DNA from: Achromobacter sp. Root83
GTDB lineage: Bacteria; Pseudomonadota; Gammaproteobacteria; Burkholderiales; Burkholderiaceae_B
NCBI RefSeq assembly: GCF_001428845.1
Contig: NZ_LMIU01000026.1
Coordinates: forward strand, 158,769 to 222,768
Length of the DNA stretch: 64,000 nucleotides
Direction of reading: 5' to 3'
Both the position numbers and the translations under genes were made by a program. The notes under the pieces are model-generated. The model saw only the letters and a list, made by a program, of their open reading frames with translations, did no database searches and was not told the DNA's origin. This document shows, in pieces, positions 35,324 through 44,140 of this stretch (the stretch's first letter is position 1; each line of letters opens with the position of its first letter).

Positions 35324-36363
35324 CAGAACGTGTATCCGACGCTGACCTGGCGGTCGTCCAGGCGGTCCAGCAATCGGAGCAGCGGCGTAAAGACGCCGTA
35401 GCGCTGGGCCACCTGACGCACATAGCCGTTCACGCGCGGCATGTGGGCCAGGTAGTGCGCCTTGCCGTCGCGGTGGTTGAGCCGGGCGAACACGCCCAGG
35501 ATGCGCAGGTTGCGTTGCAGGCCCATCCATTCGTAGGCGCGGTGGAAGTCCGCGAAATCGGATTCGACCGGCAGCCCGGCGGCGCGCGCCATTTCCCAGT
35601 AGCGGATGGCCCAGTCCAGTTGCTGGGGTTCTTCCCAGGTGGTGCGGGCGTCGGTGACCAGCGACGCCAGATCGTAGGTGATGGGACCTGCCAGCGCATC
35701 CTGGAAATCGATGACGCCGGGGTTGGGGCCGTATTGCGGCTGGTCGCAGACCATCAGGTTGGGCGAGTGGAAGTCGCGGTGCACCAGCACCTGGGGCTGT
35801 CCGCCATTGCTGGCCGACAGCAGGGCGAAGATCTTTTCCAGCGCGTTGGCGGTCTTGTCGTCCAGCGCGGCGCCGTGGTGCTTCTGCACGTACCACTCGG
35901 GGAACAGTTTGAGCTCGTCCGCCAGGCGGGCGCTGTCGTAGGAGGCCAGGCCGGCGGTGGACGCGTGCTGCAGCTTGACCAGCGCGGCCAGCGCTTCGCG
36001 GTACAGCGTCTGGAGCTGCTGGTCATCCAGTCCGGCCTGGATGCGCTGGTAGTAGGTCTGCTCGCCCAGGTCGGACAGAAGCAGCAGGCCCAGTCCCAGA
36101 TCCTGCGCCAGCACGTCGGGCACGTTGAGCCCGGCGTCCGCCAGCGACCGGCCCACATGCAGGAAGGGCCGGCAGTCTTCGTGTTCGGGCGGCGCGTCCA
36201 TGACAATCAGGGTGCGCTGGCCGGCGTCCAGTCGGAAATAGCGGCGGAAGCTGGCGTCGGCGGAGGCGGGGCGCAGGGTGTCCACGGCCAGGTTCAGGCC
36301 GGCCGGCAGGCCTTCCAGCCAGTTGCGGATCTGCGCCAGGCGGGGGTCGTGATCGTTTTTCAA
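35323..36363 (-). CDS. amgK: Anomeric N-acetylmuramate/N-acetylglucosamine kinase
   Basis: A 346-aa aminoglycoside-phosphotransferase-fold kinase. The N-lobe has ASFRRYFRLDAGQRTLIVMD. The catalytic loop is LVHRDFHSPNLMV and the metal motif is VIDFQDALAGP. AmgK phosphorylates cell-wall amino sugars at the anomeric carbon, feeding MurU. It is divergent from lptD, as is also seen in pseudomonads, and co-transcribed with murU. Confidence 0.9.
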   Translation of the reverse strand: MKNDHDPRLAQIRNWLEGLPAGLNLAVDTLRPASADASFRRYFRLDAGQRTLIVMDAPPEHEDCRPFLHVGRSLADAGLNVPDVLAQDLGLGLLLLSDLGEQTYYQRIQAGLDDQQLQTLYREALAALVKLQHASTAGLASYDSARLADELKLFPEWYVQKHHGAALDDKTANALEKIFALLSASNGGQPQVLVHRDFHSPNLMVCDQPQYGPNPGVIDFQDALAGPITYDLASLVTDARTTWEEPQQLDWAIRYWEMARAAGLPVESDFADFHRAYEWMGLQRNLRILGVFARLNHRDGKAHYLAHMPRVNGYVRQVAQRYGVFTPLLRLLDRLDDRQVSVGYTF

Positions 36364-36443
36364 GGAAGATCCGTGTCAGAAGGGCAATATTGCTGAAATT
36401 TGTGTTCTGCGAACTTAAGGCTGGGCGTTGTTCGCGGCTTCTC

Positions 36444-36449
36444 TATAAT
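36444..36449 (+). promoter_or_regulatory. -10-like element upstream of lptD
   Basis: A perfect TATAAT lies in the amgK-lptD divergent spacer, 83 bp before the lptD start. No matching -35 hexamer is evident at the normal distance, so the assignment is tentative. Confidence 0.35.
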
Positions 36450-36531
36450 ACCGGCTCGTTTCCGTCAGCATTGGCCCCGCCTGGGCGCCTTTGGCTCGCT
36501 CTCCCATGGTCAAAAAGGGCTGTTTTCATTC

Positions 36532-38913
36532 GTGCGCAAGGTTCGGTGGTTGATCCTCTCTGCTGTCAGCATCGCCGCGGGAGCCGTTCAGGCTCAAGGT
36601 AGCCAGGGGGCCGCTGCCTCCGCGCCGTCGGCCATACCCACCCCGGAGCTGCGCACCTCCCCCGGCTTGCGGATACACCGGCTGCCGGACGACAGCATCC
36701 CCGCCTATATGGAAGCGGACAGCATCGAGGGCGACCCCACCTCCGAACTGACGCTGACCGGCAGCGCGCAGGTGCGCCGTATCGACAGCGTGATCAAGGG
36801 CGACCTGATCAACTACCGCAAGGATACCGGCGAGGTCGACGTCCAGGGCAATGCGCGCATGATGCGCGACGGCACACTGGTGGCCGGCCCGAACGCCAAG
36901 TTCAATGTGGACAAGTACTCGGGCGAGATCGAAAAGCCAAATTTCTGGATGGGCGCCACCGGCGGCTTCGCCGTCGCCGATCACGCGGACATCTTCAGCA
37001 AGTCGCAGATGCGGCTGCATACGGTCACGTACAGCGGATGTTCCTGCGAGACGCCGTCCTGGTACATCAAGGCCAAGACGGTCGACATCGATTTCGACGA
37101 AAACGAAGGTGTGGCGCGCAATGGCGTGCTGTATTTCAAGGATGTGCCGATCCTGGCATCGCCCTACATGACCTTTCCGGTCAAGCGGGAGCGCAAGTCC
37201 GGGTTCCTGATCCCGACGTACGGCACGACCAGCCAGGGCGGCTTCGATGTATCGATTCCGTACTACCTGAACCTGGCGCCCAATTACGACATGACGGTGC
37301 AGCCCCGCTACTTCTCGAAGCGCGGCACGCAGCTGGGCGGAGAGTTCCGTTATCTCGGGTCCACCTATGGGGGCACCCTGAATGGCACCTACCTGCCCGA
37401 TGACGATGTCACCGGCGAAGACCGCTGGATGTACTGGTGGCGCCACCAGCAGATATTGGGCCATGGCTTCTACACCGACTGGGACATTGCCAAGGTCTCG
37501 GACGACAATTACTTCCGCGACATTACCCAGCTGGGACTGAACCAGGCATCCACCACCTACCTGCCGCAGCGCGGCCGTGTGGGCTGGGCCTCAAGGTATT
37601 GGAGCGCTTACGCCCAGGTATATAAGTACCAGACCCTGCAGGATCCCGATGCGCCGCTGGTGCCGCCGTACAACAAGGTGCCCGAGCTGTACCTGCGCGG
37701 CGCGCGCTACGATTGGGGCGGCTTCGACGTGGATTGGACCTCGACCGCCGTGCGCTTCAAAAGGCCCGACTTCGGTTCATCGGTGCAGTATCCGGATGGC
37801 GATCGCCTTCAATCCTATCCCACGGTGTCCTATCCGATCGTCCGGCCGGGCTGGTTCATCATTCCCAAGGCGGGCGTCAACTACACCCAGTACCAGACCA
37901 AATGGTATGGCGTGGATACGCTGGGCCTGAACGGCGGTTCGGCGGATGGTTTGCCGCGGACGCAGTCGCGCACGGTGCCGATCATGTCGCTGGACTCGGG
38001 ACTGATCTTCGAGCGCGATACCACGCTGTTCGGCAAGTCGTCCCTGCAGACGCTGGAACCGCGGCTGTATTACCTGAACGTGCCGTACCGCGACCAGTCC
38101 ACGCTGCCGGTGTTCGACACCTCGCTGGCCGATTTCAGTTTTTCTCAGGCCTTCGAGGAAAACATCTACACCGGCGGCTGGGACCGCATCGCCAACGCCA
38201 ACCAGCTTACCGCGGCGCTGACCACGCGCTGGCTGGACGCCAACACGGGCTTCGAGCGCCTGTCGCTGGGCGTGGCGCAGCGCTTCTACTTCGAGGACCA
38301 GAAGGTCACTCTGCCGAACGAGACGCCGCGGGACAACGTGCGTTCCGATTTCCTGGTGGGCGCCAGCGCGGCCCTGACCGATTCGCTCAGCACCGATATC
38401 GCGGCGCAGTACAACCCCTATGACAACAATTGGGCGCGGGGGCTCGTCAGCGCGCGCTGGTCGCCGCAGCGCCTGACCACCATCGCCGTGGCCTATCGCT
38501 ATCAGCGCGATCCCCAGCCGGGCGTGTCCTACCAGCCGCAAGGCCAGAACCAGGTCAGCCTGGCGGTGCAGTGGCCGTTCACCGAGCGCTGGTACGGCGT
38601 GGGCCGGGTGGACTATTCTTTGCGTTCCGGCCCGTCCAGTACAGTCGCCAATACGACGGATTCCCCCCGCGTGACGCAGGCCATCGCCGGCCTGGAATAC
38701 AAGGGCGATTGCTGCTGGGTTGGCCGCGTGGTCTACCAGCGTTACGCCGTATCGGCGGCGGACACCAATTCCGCACTGTTCTTCCAGCTTGAGCTGACCG
38801 GTCTGGGTTCCCTGGGAACCGACCCGATGAGCCTGCTGAACAGAAGTATCCCCGGTTACACGAGCATCACGCCGCCCGTGCCTGCCGGGACCACATTTGA
38901 AAGGTATGAATGA
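36532..38913 (+). CDS. lptD: LPS-assembly outer-membrane protein LptD
   Basis: A 793-aa protein from a GTG start at 36532; the signal peptide is KVRWLILSAVSIAAGAVQA and cleavage follows. The N-terminal OstA/LptA-like domain includes YMEADSIEGDPTSELTLTGS. A 26-strand-type barrel follows, with the conserved FKDVPILASPYMTFPVKRER and GFLIPTYGTTSQGGF. Cys pairs in SGCSCETPSW and near the C-terminus (GDCCWVGRVVYQR) could form the stabilising disulfides. It inserts lipopolysaccharide into the outer leaflet with LptE. Its end overlaps surA by 4 bp, coupling it to its own chaperone. Confidence 0.95.
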   Translation: MRKVRWLILSAVSIAAGAVQAQGSQGAAASAPSAIPTPELRTSPGLRIHRLPDDSIPAYMEADSIEGDPTSELTLTGSAQVRRIDSVIKGDLINYRKDTGEVDVQGNARMMRDGTLVAGPNAKFNVDKYSGEIEKPNFWMGATGGFAVADHADIFSKSQMRLHTVTYSGCSCETPSWYIKAKTVDIDFDENEGVARNGVLYFKDVPILASPYMTFPVKRERKSGFLIPTYGTTSQGGFDVSIPYYLNLAPNYDMTVQPRYFSKRGTQLGGEFRYLGSTYGGTLNGTYLPDDDVTGEDRWMYWWRHQQILGHGFYTDWDIAKVSDDNYFRDITQLGLNQASTTYLPQRGRVGWASRYWSAYAQVYKYQTLQDPDAPLVPPYNKVPELYLRGARYDWGGFDVDWTSTAVRFKRPDFGSSVQYPDGDRLQSYPTVSYPIVRPGWFIIPKAGVNYTQYQTKWYGVDTLGLNGGSADGLPRTQSRTVPIMSLDSGLIFERDTTLFGKSSLQTLEPRLYYLNVPYRDQSTLPVFDTSLADFSFSQAFEENIYTGGWDRIANANQLTAALTTRWLDANTGFERLSLGVAQRFYFEDQKVTLPNETPRDNVRSDFLVGASAALTDSLSTDIAAQYNPYDNNWARGLVSARWSPQRLTTIAVAYRYQRDPQPGVSYQPQGQNQVSLAVQWPFTERWYGVGRVDYSLRSGPSSTVANTTDSPRVTQAIAGLEYKGDCCWVGRVVYQRYAVSAADTNSALFFQLELTGLGSLGTDPMSLLNRSIPGYTSITPPVPAGTTFERYE

Positions 38914-40505
38914 TGCGTAGGTTGCACTCTTTGCGCCGCCTCTCCGGCAATGCGCTGCTGCTGGCCCTGTGCGCCGGCTTGCCCGCCGCGCATGCGGCGG
39001 AGCAAACCGCCCGTGGCGCCAAGGCCGCTCCCGCCGCACAGAACAGTGCCGCGCCCGCACCCAAGGGCGAGCAGTTCGTGGACGGCATTGCCGCCGTCGT
39101 CGACAAGGACGTCATCACGTTGCGCGAGCTGCGCGATGCGTCCTTGCGTATTTCCGCCGAGCTGAAGTCCCGCGGCATCCAGGTGCCGGACGACCAGACC
39201 TTGCAGCACCAGGTGCTGCAGCGCCTCATCATGGAGCGCGTGCAACGCCACGAAGCGGACCGCCTGGGCATCCGCGTGGACGATGCGCAGATCGATCAGG
39301 CCATCCAGACGATCGCGAGCCGCAACAAGATCACCGTGGCCCAGCTTCGCCAAGAGCTTGAAAAGGCCGGCACGCCCTGGGATGCCTACCGCAAGTCGCT
39401 GCGCGACGAGATCCGCACCGATCGCCTGCGCCAGCGCGCGGTGGACTCCACGATTGTCATCTCCGATACGGAAGTCGACGCGTTCCTGAAAGACCAGCGG
39501 CGCAATCCGGCGTTCGGCGCGGCCCCTCAGGCCCAACCTCAACCCCAACCCCAGGCGCAGCCGCAGCCCGCGCCGGAACAGGCCGCCGCACCAACCGGCC
39601 CGATGCTGTATGCGCTGGCCCAGATCCTGGTGCGCGTGCCGGAAGGCTCGTCGCCCGAACAACTGGCCGTGCTGCGCAAGAAAGCCGAAGGCCTGCTGGC
39701 GCAAGCCAAGCGCGGCGATGATTTCGCCAGCCTGGCGGCGGCGTCCTCCGATGGCCCCGAGGCCTTGCAGGGCGGCATGATGGGCGTGCGTCCGCTGGAC
39801 GGCTGGCCCGATCTGTTCGTCAAGTCGATCAGCAATCTGCAGAAGGGCCAGGTCAGCCCGCTTATCCAGAGCGGCAACGGCTTCCACATCGTCAAGGTGA
39901 TGGACCGCGGCACGGCCCAGCCCGCGCCGGGGCGCACCGCCCGCGCGCCGGCTCCGCAACAGGCTCCTCAGCCGGCTCCGCAGCCAGCCGCGCGCCCGCA
40001 AGCCCAGGCGCAGGCGCCGCAAGGCCCCACGCAGGTGACGCAGACGCGCGCGCGCCACATCCTGATCAAGACCTCCACCGTGATGAGCGATGAGCTGGCG
40101 CGGCAGCGCCTGGATCAGGTCCGCCAGCGGCTGTTGGGCGGCGGCGCCAAGTTCGAGGACATGGCGCGCCAGTACTCGCAGGATGCGACGGCGCCGCAGG
40201 GCGGCGAGTTGGGGTGGCTGAACCCGGGTGAAACCGTGCCGCCTTTCGAGGCCGCCATGAACGCCTTGCAGCCGGGCGAGCTCAGCCAGCCCGTGCAGAC
40301 CCCCTTCGGCTGGCACCTGATCCAGGTCGAAGAGCGCCGCGAGCATGACGCGACCGACGATCTGGCACGCATGCGCGCCCGCCAGACGCTGTTCGAACGC
40401 CGTGCGCAGCCTGCTTTTGAAGACTGGCTCGATCAGTTGCGCGCTCAGGCGTACGTCGACAACCGTCTTGAGAAGCAGCAGAAGATCCAGCAGAACAACC
40501 GCTAA
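38910..40505 (+). CDS. surA: Periplasmic chaperone and peptidyl-prolyl isomerase SurA
   Basis: A 531-aa SurA with a signal peptide (GNALLLALCAGLPAAHA). The N-terminal chaperone domain has GIAAVVDKDVITLRELRD. Two parvulin domains are visible: the first at YALAQILVRVPEGSSP, and the second, with the better-conserved RARHILIKTS and FGWHLIQVEER. Each parvulin domain is preceded by a Gln/Pro/Ala-rich linker (QAQPQPQPQAQPQP and a second, longer one), which makes it longer than the ~430-aa E. coli protein. It folds barrel proteins including LptD, encoded just upstream. Confidence 0.95.
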   Translation: MMRRLHSLRRLSGNALLLALCAGLPAAHAAEQTARGAKAAPAAQNSAAPAPKGEQFVDGIAAVVDKDVITLRELRDASLRISAELKSRGIQVPDDQTLQHQVLQRLIMERVQRHEADRLGIRVDDAQIDQAIQTIASRNKITVAQLRQELEKAGTPWDAYRKSLRDEIRTDRLRQRAVDSTIVISDTEVDAFLKDQRRNPAFGAAPQAQPQPQPQAQPQPAPEQAAAPTGPMLYALAQILVRVPEGSSPEQLAVLRKKAEGLLAQAKRGDDFASLAAASSDGPEALQGGMMGVRPLDGWPDLFVKSISNLQKGQVSPLIQSGNGFHIVKVMDRGTAQPAPGRTARAPAPQQAPQPAPQPAARPQAQAQAPQGPTQVTQTRARHILIKTSTVMSDELARQRLDQVRQRLLGGGAKFEDMARQYSQDATAPQGGELGWLNPGETVPPFEAAMNALQPGELSQPVQTPFGWHLIQVEERREHDATDDLARMRARQTLFERRAQPAFEDWLDQLRAQAYVDNRLEKQQKIQQNNR

Positions 40506-40523
40506 ACGCATTACGGGCTTTTC

Positions 40524-41315
40524 ATGTCTCAACACCAGGCGCGCAAGCGCTTTGGCCAGAACTTCCTGACCGACGAGAGTGTCGTCGAGTCCATCGTCCG
40601 GGCGGTTGCGCCCGCCCGCGACGATGCCGTGGTCGAGATCGGCCCAGGTTTGTCTGCGCTTACCCGGCCGCTGCTCGAGCGCCTGGATCACCTGACCGCG
40701 GTTGAAATCGACCGCGATCTGGCCGCCCGCCTGCGCAAGCAGTTCGAGGAAACCCGCCTGACCGTGGTCGAAGCCGACGCGCTGACGGTGGATTTTTCCC
40801 AGTTCGGCAGCGCGTTGCGCGTCGTGGGCAACCTGCCCTACAACATCTCCAGCCCGCTGCTGTTTCACCTGATGACGTGGGCCGACCATATCCGCGACCA
40901 GCATTTCATGCTGCAACGCGAAGTGATCGACCGCATGGTGGCGCAAGCCGGCACCGGTGATTTCAGCCGCTTGTCCGTGATGCTGCAATCGCGCTACCGG
41001 ATGCACAAGCTGTTCGACGTGCCGCCGGAAGCCTTCGATCCGCCGCCCAAGGTGGTGTCGGCGATCGTGCGCATGGTGCCGTTGCCGGCTGACCGCCTGC
41101 GGCCGGTCAGTGCGCGGGCCTTCGAAACCGTGGTGGCGCGCGCCTTTTCGCAGCGCCGCAAGATGCTGCGCCGCGTGCTGGCCGATTGGGCGCCGCAGGT
41201 GCCCTGGGAAGCGCTGGATATCGCGCCGACCGCCCGCGCCGAGGATATCTCGGTGGACCGGTACATCCGCCTGTCGGATGCGCTTGTCGAAGCCGGCGTG
41301 CTGCAACGGGACTGA
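40524..41315 (+). CDS. rsmA: 16S rRNA (adenine-N6,N6) dimethyltransferase
   Basis: A 263-aa KsgA/RsmA methyltransferase starting [15 protein letters not shown] after a short lead. The SAM motif is [15 protein letters not shown], and [14 protein letters not shown] is the catalytic motif [12 protein letters not shown] and the C-terminal helical domain follow. It dimethylates two adenines near the 3' end of 16S rRNA during small-subunit maturation. It follows surA by 18 bp, in the conserved lptD-surA-rsmA order, and ends at a strong bidirectional terminator. Confidence 0.96.
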   Translation: MSQHQARKRFGQNFLTDESVVESIVRAVAPARDDAVVEIGPGLSALTRPLLERLDHLTAVEIDRDLAARLRKQFEETRLTVVEADALTVDFSQFGSALRVVGNLPYNISSPLLFHLMTWADHIRDQHFMLQREVIDRMVAQAGTGDFSRLSVMLQSRYRMHKLFDVPPEAFDPPPKVVSAIVRMVPLPADRLRPVSARAFETVVARAFSQRRKMLRRVLADWAPQVPWEALDIAPTARAEDISVDRYIRLSDALVEAGVLQRD

Positions 41316-41330
41316 AAAGCGCCCCTGGAT

Positions 41331-41361
41331 GCAAAAAGGCCCCCCCGCGGGGCCTTTTTGC
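41331..41361. terminator. Bidirectional rho-independent terminator
   Basis: The arms GCAAAAAGGCCCC and GGGGCCTTTTTGC are perfectly complementary around a 5-nt loop and carry A and T runs for both directions. It serves the convergent rsmA and glycerate kinase genes. Confidence 0.9.
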
Positions 41362-41393
41362 ATTTCCGCATGGCGCGGCGCGCTGGCGGCGGA

Positions 41394-42536
41394 CTACAGC
41401 ATGCGCTTTTGCGCGGCCATCCACAGCTGCATGACATCGCGCGCGCGTTCGGACAACAGGCGTTCGGCGTCCGCGAGCGCCTGCTGCAGCGTGATGGGGC
41501 CGGGGGCCAGGCTGAATGCGGCGCTGATGCCGCAGGCGTGCAGGGCTTCGTAGCCTTCGCCCAGCGAACCCGCCAGCGCCACGACGGGCACGCCCGCGCG
41601 CTGCGCGATCCGGCCGACGCCGGCAGGCGTCTTGCCCCGCAGCGTCTGCGCATCCATGCGGCCTTCGCCGGTGAACACCAGCGTGGCGCCCTCGACCGCC
41701 TGGGCCAGGCCGCCCAGCTCGGCAACGATGTCCACGCCCGGCCGGAAGTGGGCGTTCAGGAAGGCCTTGGCGGCAAATCCCAGTCCGCCCGCCGCGCCGG
41801 CGCCGGGCTCGTTGCGGTGGTCGGCTTTCAGGTGGCGTTCGCAGACATCGGCAAAATTCGTGAGCATGCGGTCCAGTGTCAGCACCTGGTCCGGCGTCGC
41901 GCCTTTTTGCGGGCCGAACACATGGGAGGCGCCTTGGGGGCCGCACAAGGGGTTGTCGACATCCGAGGCGATATCGATGTGGATCTTGGACAGGCGCGGA
42001 TCGAGTCCGCGCGTGTCGATGCTGGCCAGTTGGCCCAGCGCGCCGCCGCCGGGCGGCAGGCTGTGGCCTTCGGCGTCCAGCAGGCGCACCCCCAGAGCCG
42101 TCAGCATGCCGGCGCCCGCGTCGTTGGTGGCGGATCCGCCGAGTCCGAGAATGATGCGCGTGGCGCCCGCGTTCACGGCGGCCAGCATCAGTTCGCCCAC
42201 GCCGTGGCTGCTGGCGCGCATGGGGTCGCGCTTGGACGGCGAGATCAGTTCAAGGCCCGCCGCGGCGGCCATTTCGATCACGGCGGTGCCGTCTTCCAGC
42301 AGCCCCCAAATGGCATCGACCTTATGGCCCAGCGCGTCATTCACGGTGAGCTGCCGCTCGGCGCCGGCGGTTGCCGCCAGCACGGCTTCGACCGTGCCCT
42401 CGCCGCCGTCGGCCATCGGTATGCACACGGTATGTGCGCCGGGGAAAGCGGCCTTGACGCCGCGCGCGATGGCGGCCGCCGCATCCGGCGCGGAAACGCT
42501 TTCTTTGAAAGAGTCGGGTGCAATGACGATTTTCAC
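41394..42536 (-). CDS. Glycerate kinase (GlxK/GarK family)
   Basis: A 380-aa type I glycerate kinase. It starts MKIVIAPDSFKESVSAPDAA and shows IPMADGGEGTVEAVL, GLGGSATNDAGAGML and PGAGAAGGLGFAAKA, all hallmarks of this family. It phosphorylates D-glycerate to 2- or 3-phosphoglycerate. It is divergent from the pyruvate kinase gene, an arrangement that would link glyoxylate or tartrate breakdown to lower glycolysis. There is no frameshift or truncation. Confidence 0.92.
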   Translation of the reverse strand: MKIVIAPDSFKESVSAPDAAAAIARGVKAAFPGAHTVCIPMADGGEGTVEAVLAATAGAERQLTVNDALGHKVDAIWGLLEDGTAVIEMAAAAGLELISPSKRDPMRASSHGVGELMLAAVNAGATRIILGLGGSATNDAGAGMLTALGVRLLDAEGHSLPPGGGALGQLASIDTRGLDPRLSKIHIDIASDVDNPLCGPQGASHVFGPQKGATPDQVLTLDRMLTNFADVCERHLKADHRNEPGAGAAGGLGFAAKAFLNAHFRPGVDIVAELGGLAQAVEGATLVFTGEGRMDAQTLRGKTPAGVGRIAQRAGVPVVALAGSLGEGYEALHACGISAAFSLAPGPITLQQALADAERLLSERARDVMQLWMAAQKRML

Positions 42537-42641
42537 GGGTTTCGATGGGCTCGGTGAAGGTCGGTGTGATCCTCATGATACCCGTGCGAACGCAGCCGGC
42601 GTACCATAGCGCTTTCGTTGTTTTTGCGAGAGTGGACCGCC

Positions 42642-44084
42642 ATGCCTGTATTGCGCCGCACAAAAATTGTCGCCACCTTGGGACCCTCGACGTCATCGCC
42701 CGAACGCATCGAAGCGCTCATCCGCGCAGGCCTGGATGTGGCCCGCCTGAACTTCTCGCATGGCAGCGCGGACGATCACCGCGAACGCGCCCGGCTGGTG
42801 CGCGAGATCGCCGCCAAGCAGGGCCGCTTCGTCGCCATCATGGGCGATCTGCAAGGCCCCAAGATCCGCATCGCGCGCTTCACCGACAAGCTGGTGCAAC
42901 TGCAGGTGGGCCAGCCGTTCACGCTGTCGCGTGTACACCCCAAGGACGCCGGCACCGCCAGCATCGTGGGCATCGACTACCCCGAACTCGTGACCGATTG
43001 CCGCGTGGGCGACGAGCTGCTGCTCGATGACGGCCGCGTGGTGCTGGTGGTGGACCGCGTCGAAGGCGACGAAGTCCACACCACCGTCACGGTGGGCGGC
43101 CCGCTGTCGAACAACAAGGGCATCAACCGCCGTGGCGGCGGTCTGTCCGCGCCCAGCCTGACCGACAAGGACCGCGTCGACATCAAGCTGGCCGCCGAAA
43201 TGGAACTGGACTACGTGGCGGTGTCGTTTCCGCGCTATGGCAGCGACATCGACGAGGCGCGCACCTTGCTTGCGGCGGCGGGTAGCCAGGCCTGGATCAT
43301 CGCCAAGATCGAACGCGCCGAAGCGGTGGCCGACGACGAAGCGCTGGACTCGCTGATCCGCGCGAGCGATGGCGTGATGGTGGCGCGCGGCGACCTGGGC
43401 GTGGAAGTGGGCGACGCCGAACTGGTGGGCATCCAGAAGCGCATCATCCAGCACGCGCGCACCTTGAACAAGGTGGTCATCACCGCGACGCAGATGATGG
43501 AGTCGATGATCTCCAGTCCGATGCCGACGCGCGCCGAAGTGTCCGATGTGGCCAACGCGGTGCTGGATTACACCGACGCCGTCATGCTGTCGGCCGAAAG
43601 CGCGTCCGGGCAGTATCCGGTGGAAACCGTGCAGGCCATGGCGCGCGTGTGCCTGGGCGCGGAAAAGCACCCGACCTCGACGGTGTCCCATCACCGCATG
43701 GGCGAGACCTTCACGCGCTGCGACGAAACCATCGCATTGGCGGCCATGTACGCGGCCAATCATTTTCCGGGCGTGAAGGCCATCATCGCGCTGACCGAAA
43801 GCGGGCACACGCCGCTGATCATGTCGCGCATCCGCTCGGGCGTGCCCATCTATTGCTACAGCCCGCACAGTGTTACGCAGAACCGCGTGACGATGTTCCG
43901 GGGCGTCTACACGGTGCCGTTCTCGCCGTCGGACTACGAGCCGGCCGACCTGAGCAACGCCGCCATCGACGAACTGCGCAAGCGCAATCTGGTGCAGACG
44001 GGCGACTGGGTGATCCTGACCAAGGGTGACTTCTATCGCGACAGCGGCGGCACCAATGGCATGAAGATCCTGCTGGTGGATTGA
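42642..44084 (+). CDS. pyk: Pyruvate kinase
   Basis: A 480-aa pyruvate kinase from the ATG at 42642. Landmarks are RRTKIVATLGPSTSSP, LNFSHGSADDH, the active-site IIAKIERAEAV (Lys and Glu), MVARGDLGVEVG and ITATQMMESMI. The C-terminal regulatory domain includes IALTESGHTPLIMSRIRSG. It makes pyruvate and ATP from phosphoenolpyruvate. It is divergent from glycerate kinase and convergent with the SpmAB-like gene. The full family length is present. Confidence 0.95.
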   Translation: MPVLRRTKIVATLGPSTSSPERIEALIRAGLDVARLNFSHGSADDHRERARLVREIAAKQGRFVAIMGDLQGPKIRIARFTDKLVQLQVGQPFTLSRVHPKDAGTASIVGIDYPELVTDCRVGDELLLDDGRVVLVVDRVEGDEVHTTVTVGGPLSNNKGINRRGGGLSAPSLTDKDRVDIKLAAEMELDYVAVSFPRYGSDIDEARTLLAAAGSQAWIIAKIERAEAVADDEALDSLIRASDGVMVARGDLGVEVGDAELVGIQKRIIQHARTLNKVVITATQMMESMISSPMPTRAEVSDVANAVLDYTDAVMLSAESASGQYPVETVQAMARVCLGAEKHPTSTVSHHRMGETFTRCDETIALAAMYAANHFPGVKAIIALTESGHTPLIMSRIRSGVPIYCYSPHSVTQNRVTMFRGVYTVPFSPSDYEPADLSNAAIDELRKRNLVQTGDWVILTKGDFYRDSGGTNGMKILLVD

Positions 44085-44140
44085 CGCGGGGCGGGCGCCC
44101 GGCGCCGGACGGCGCCCGGCGTCCCTGGTCCGCCAGGACC

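Noticed and set aside
38856..41363. 835-codon open frame on the minus strand opposite surA and rsmA
   Set aside because: Antisense to two clear genes, with an Arg/Leu/His-rich product typical of a shadow frame.
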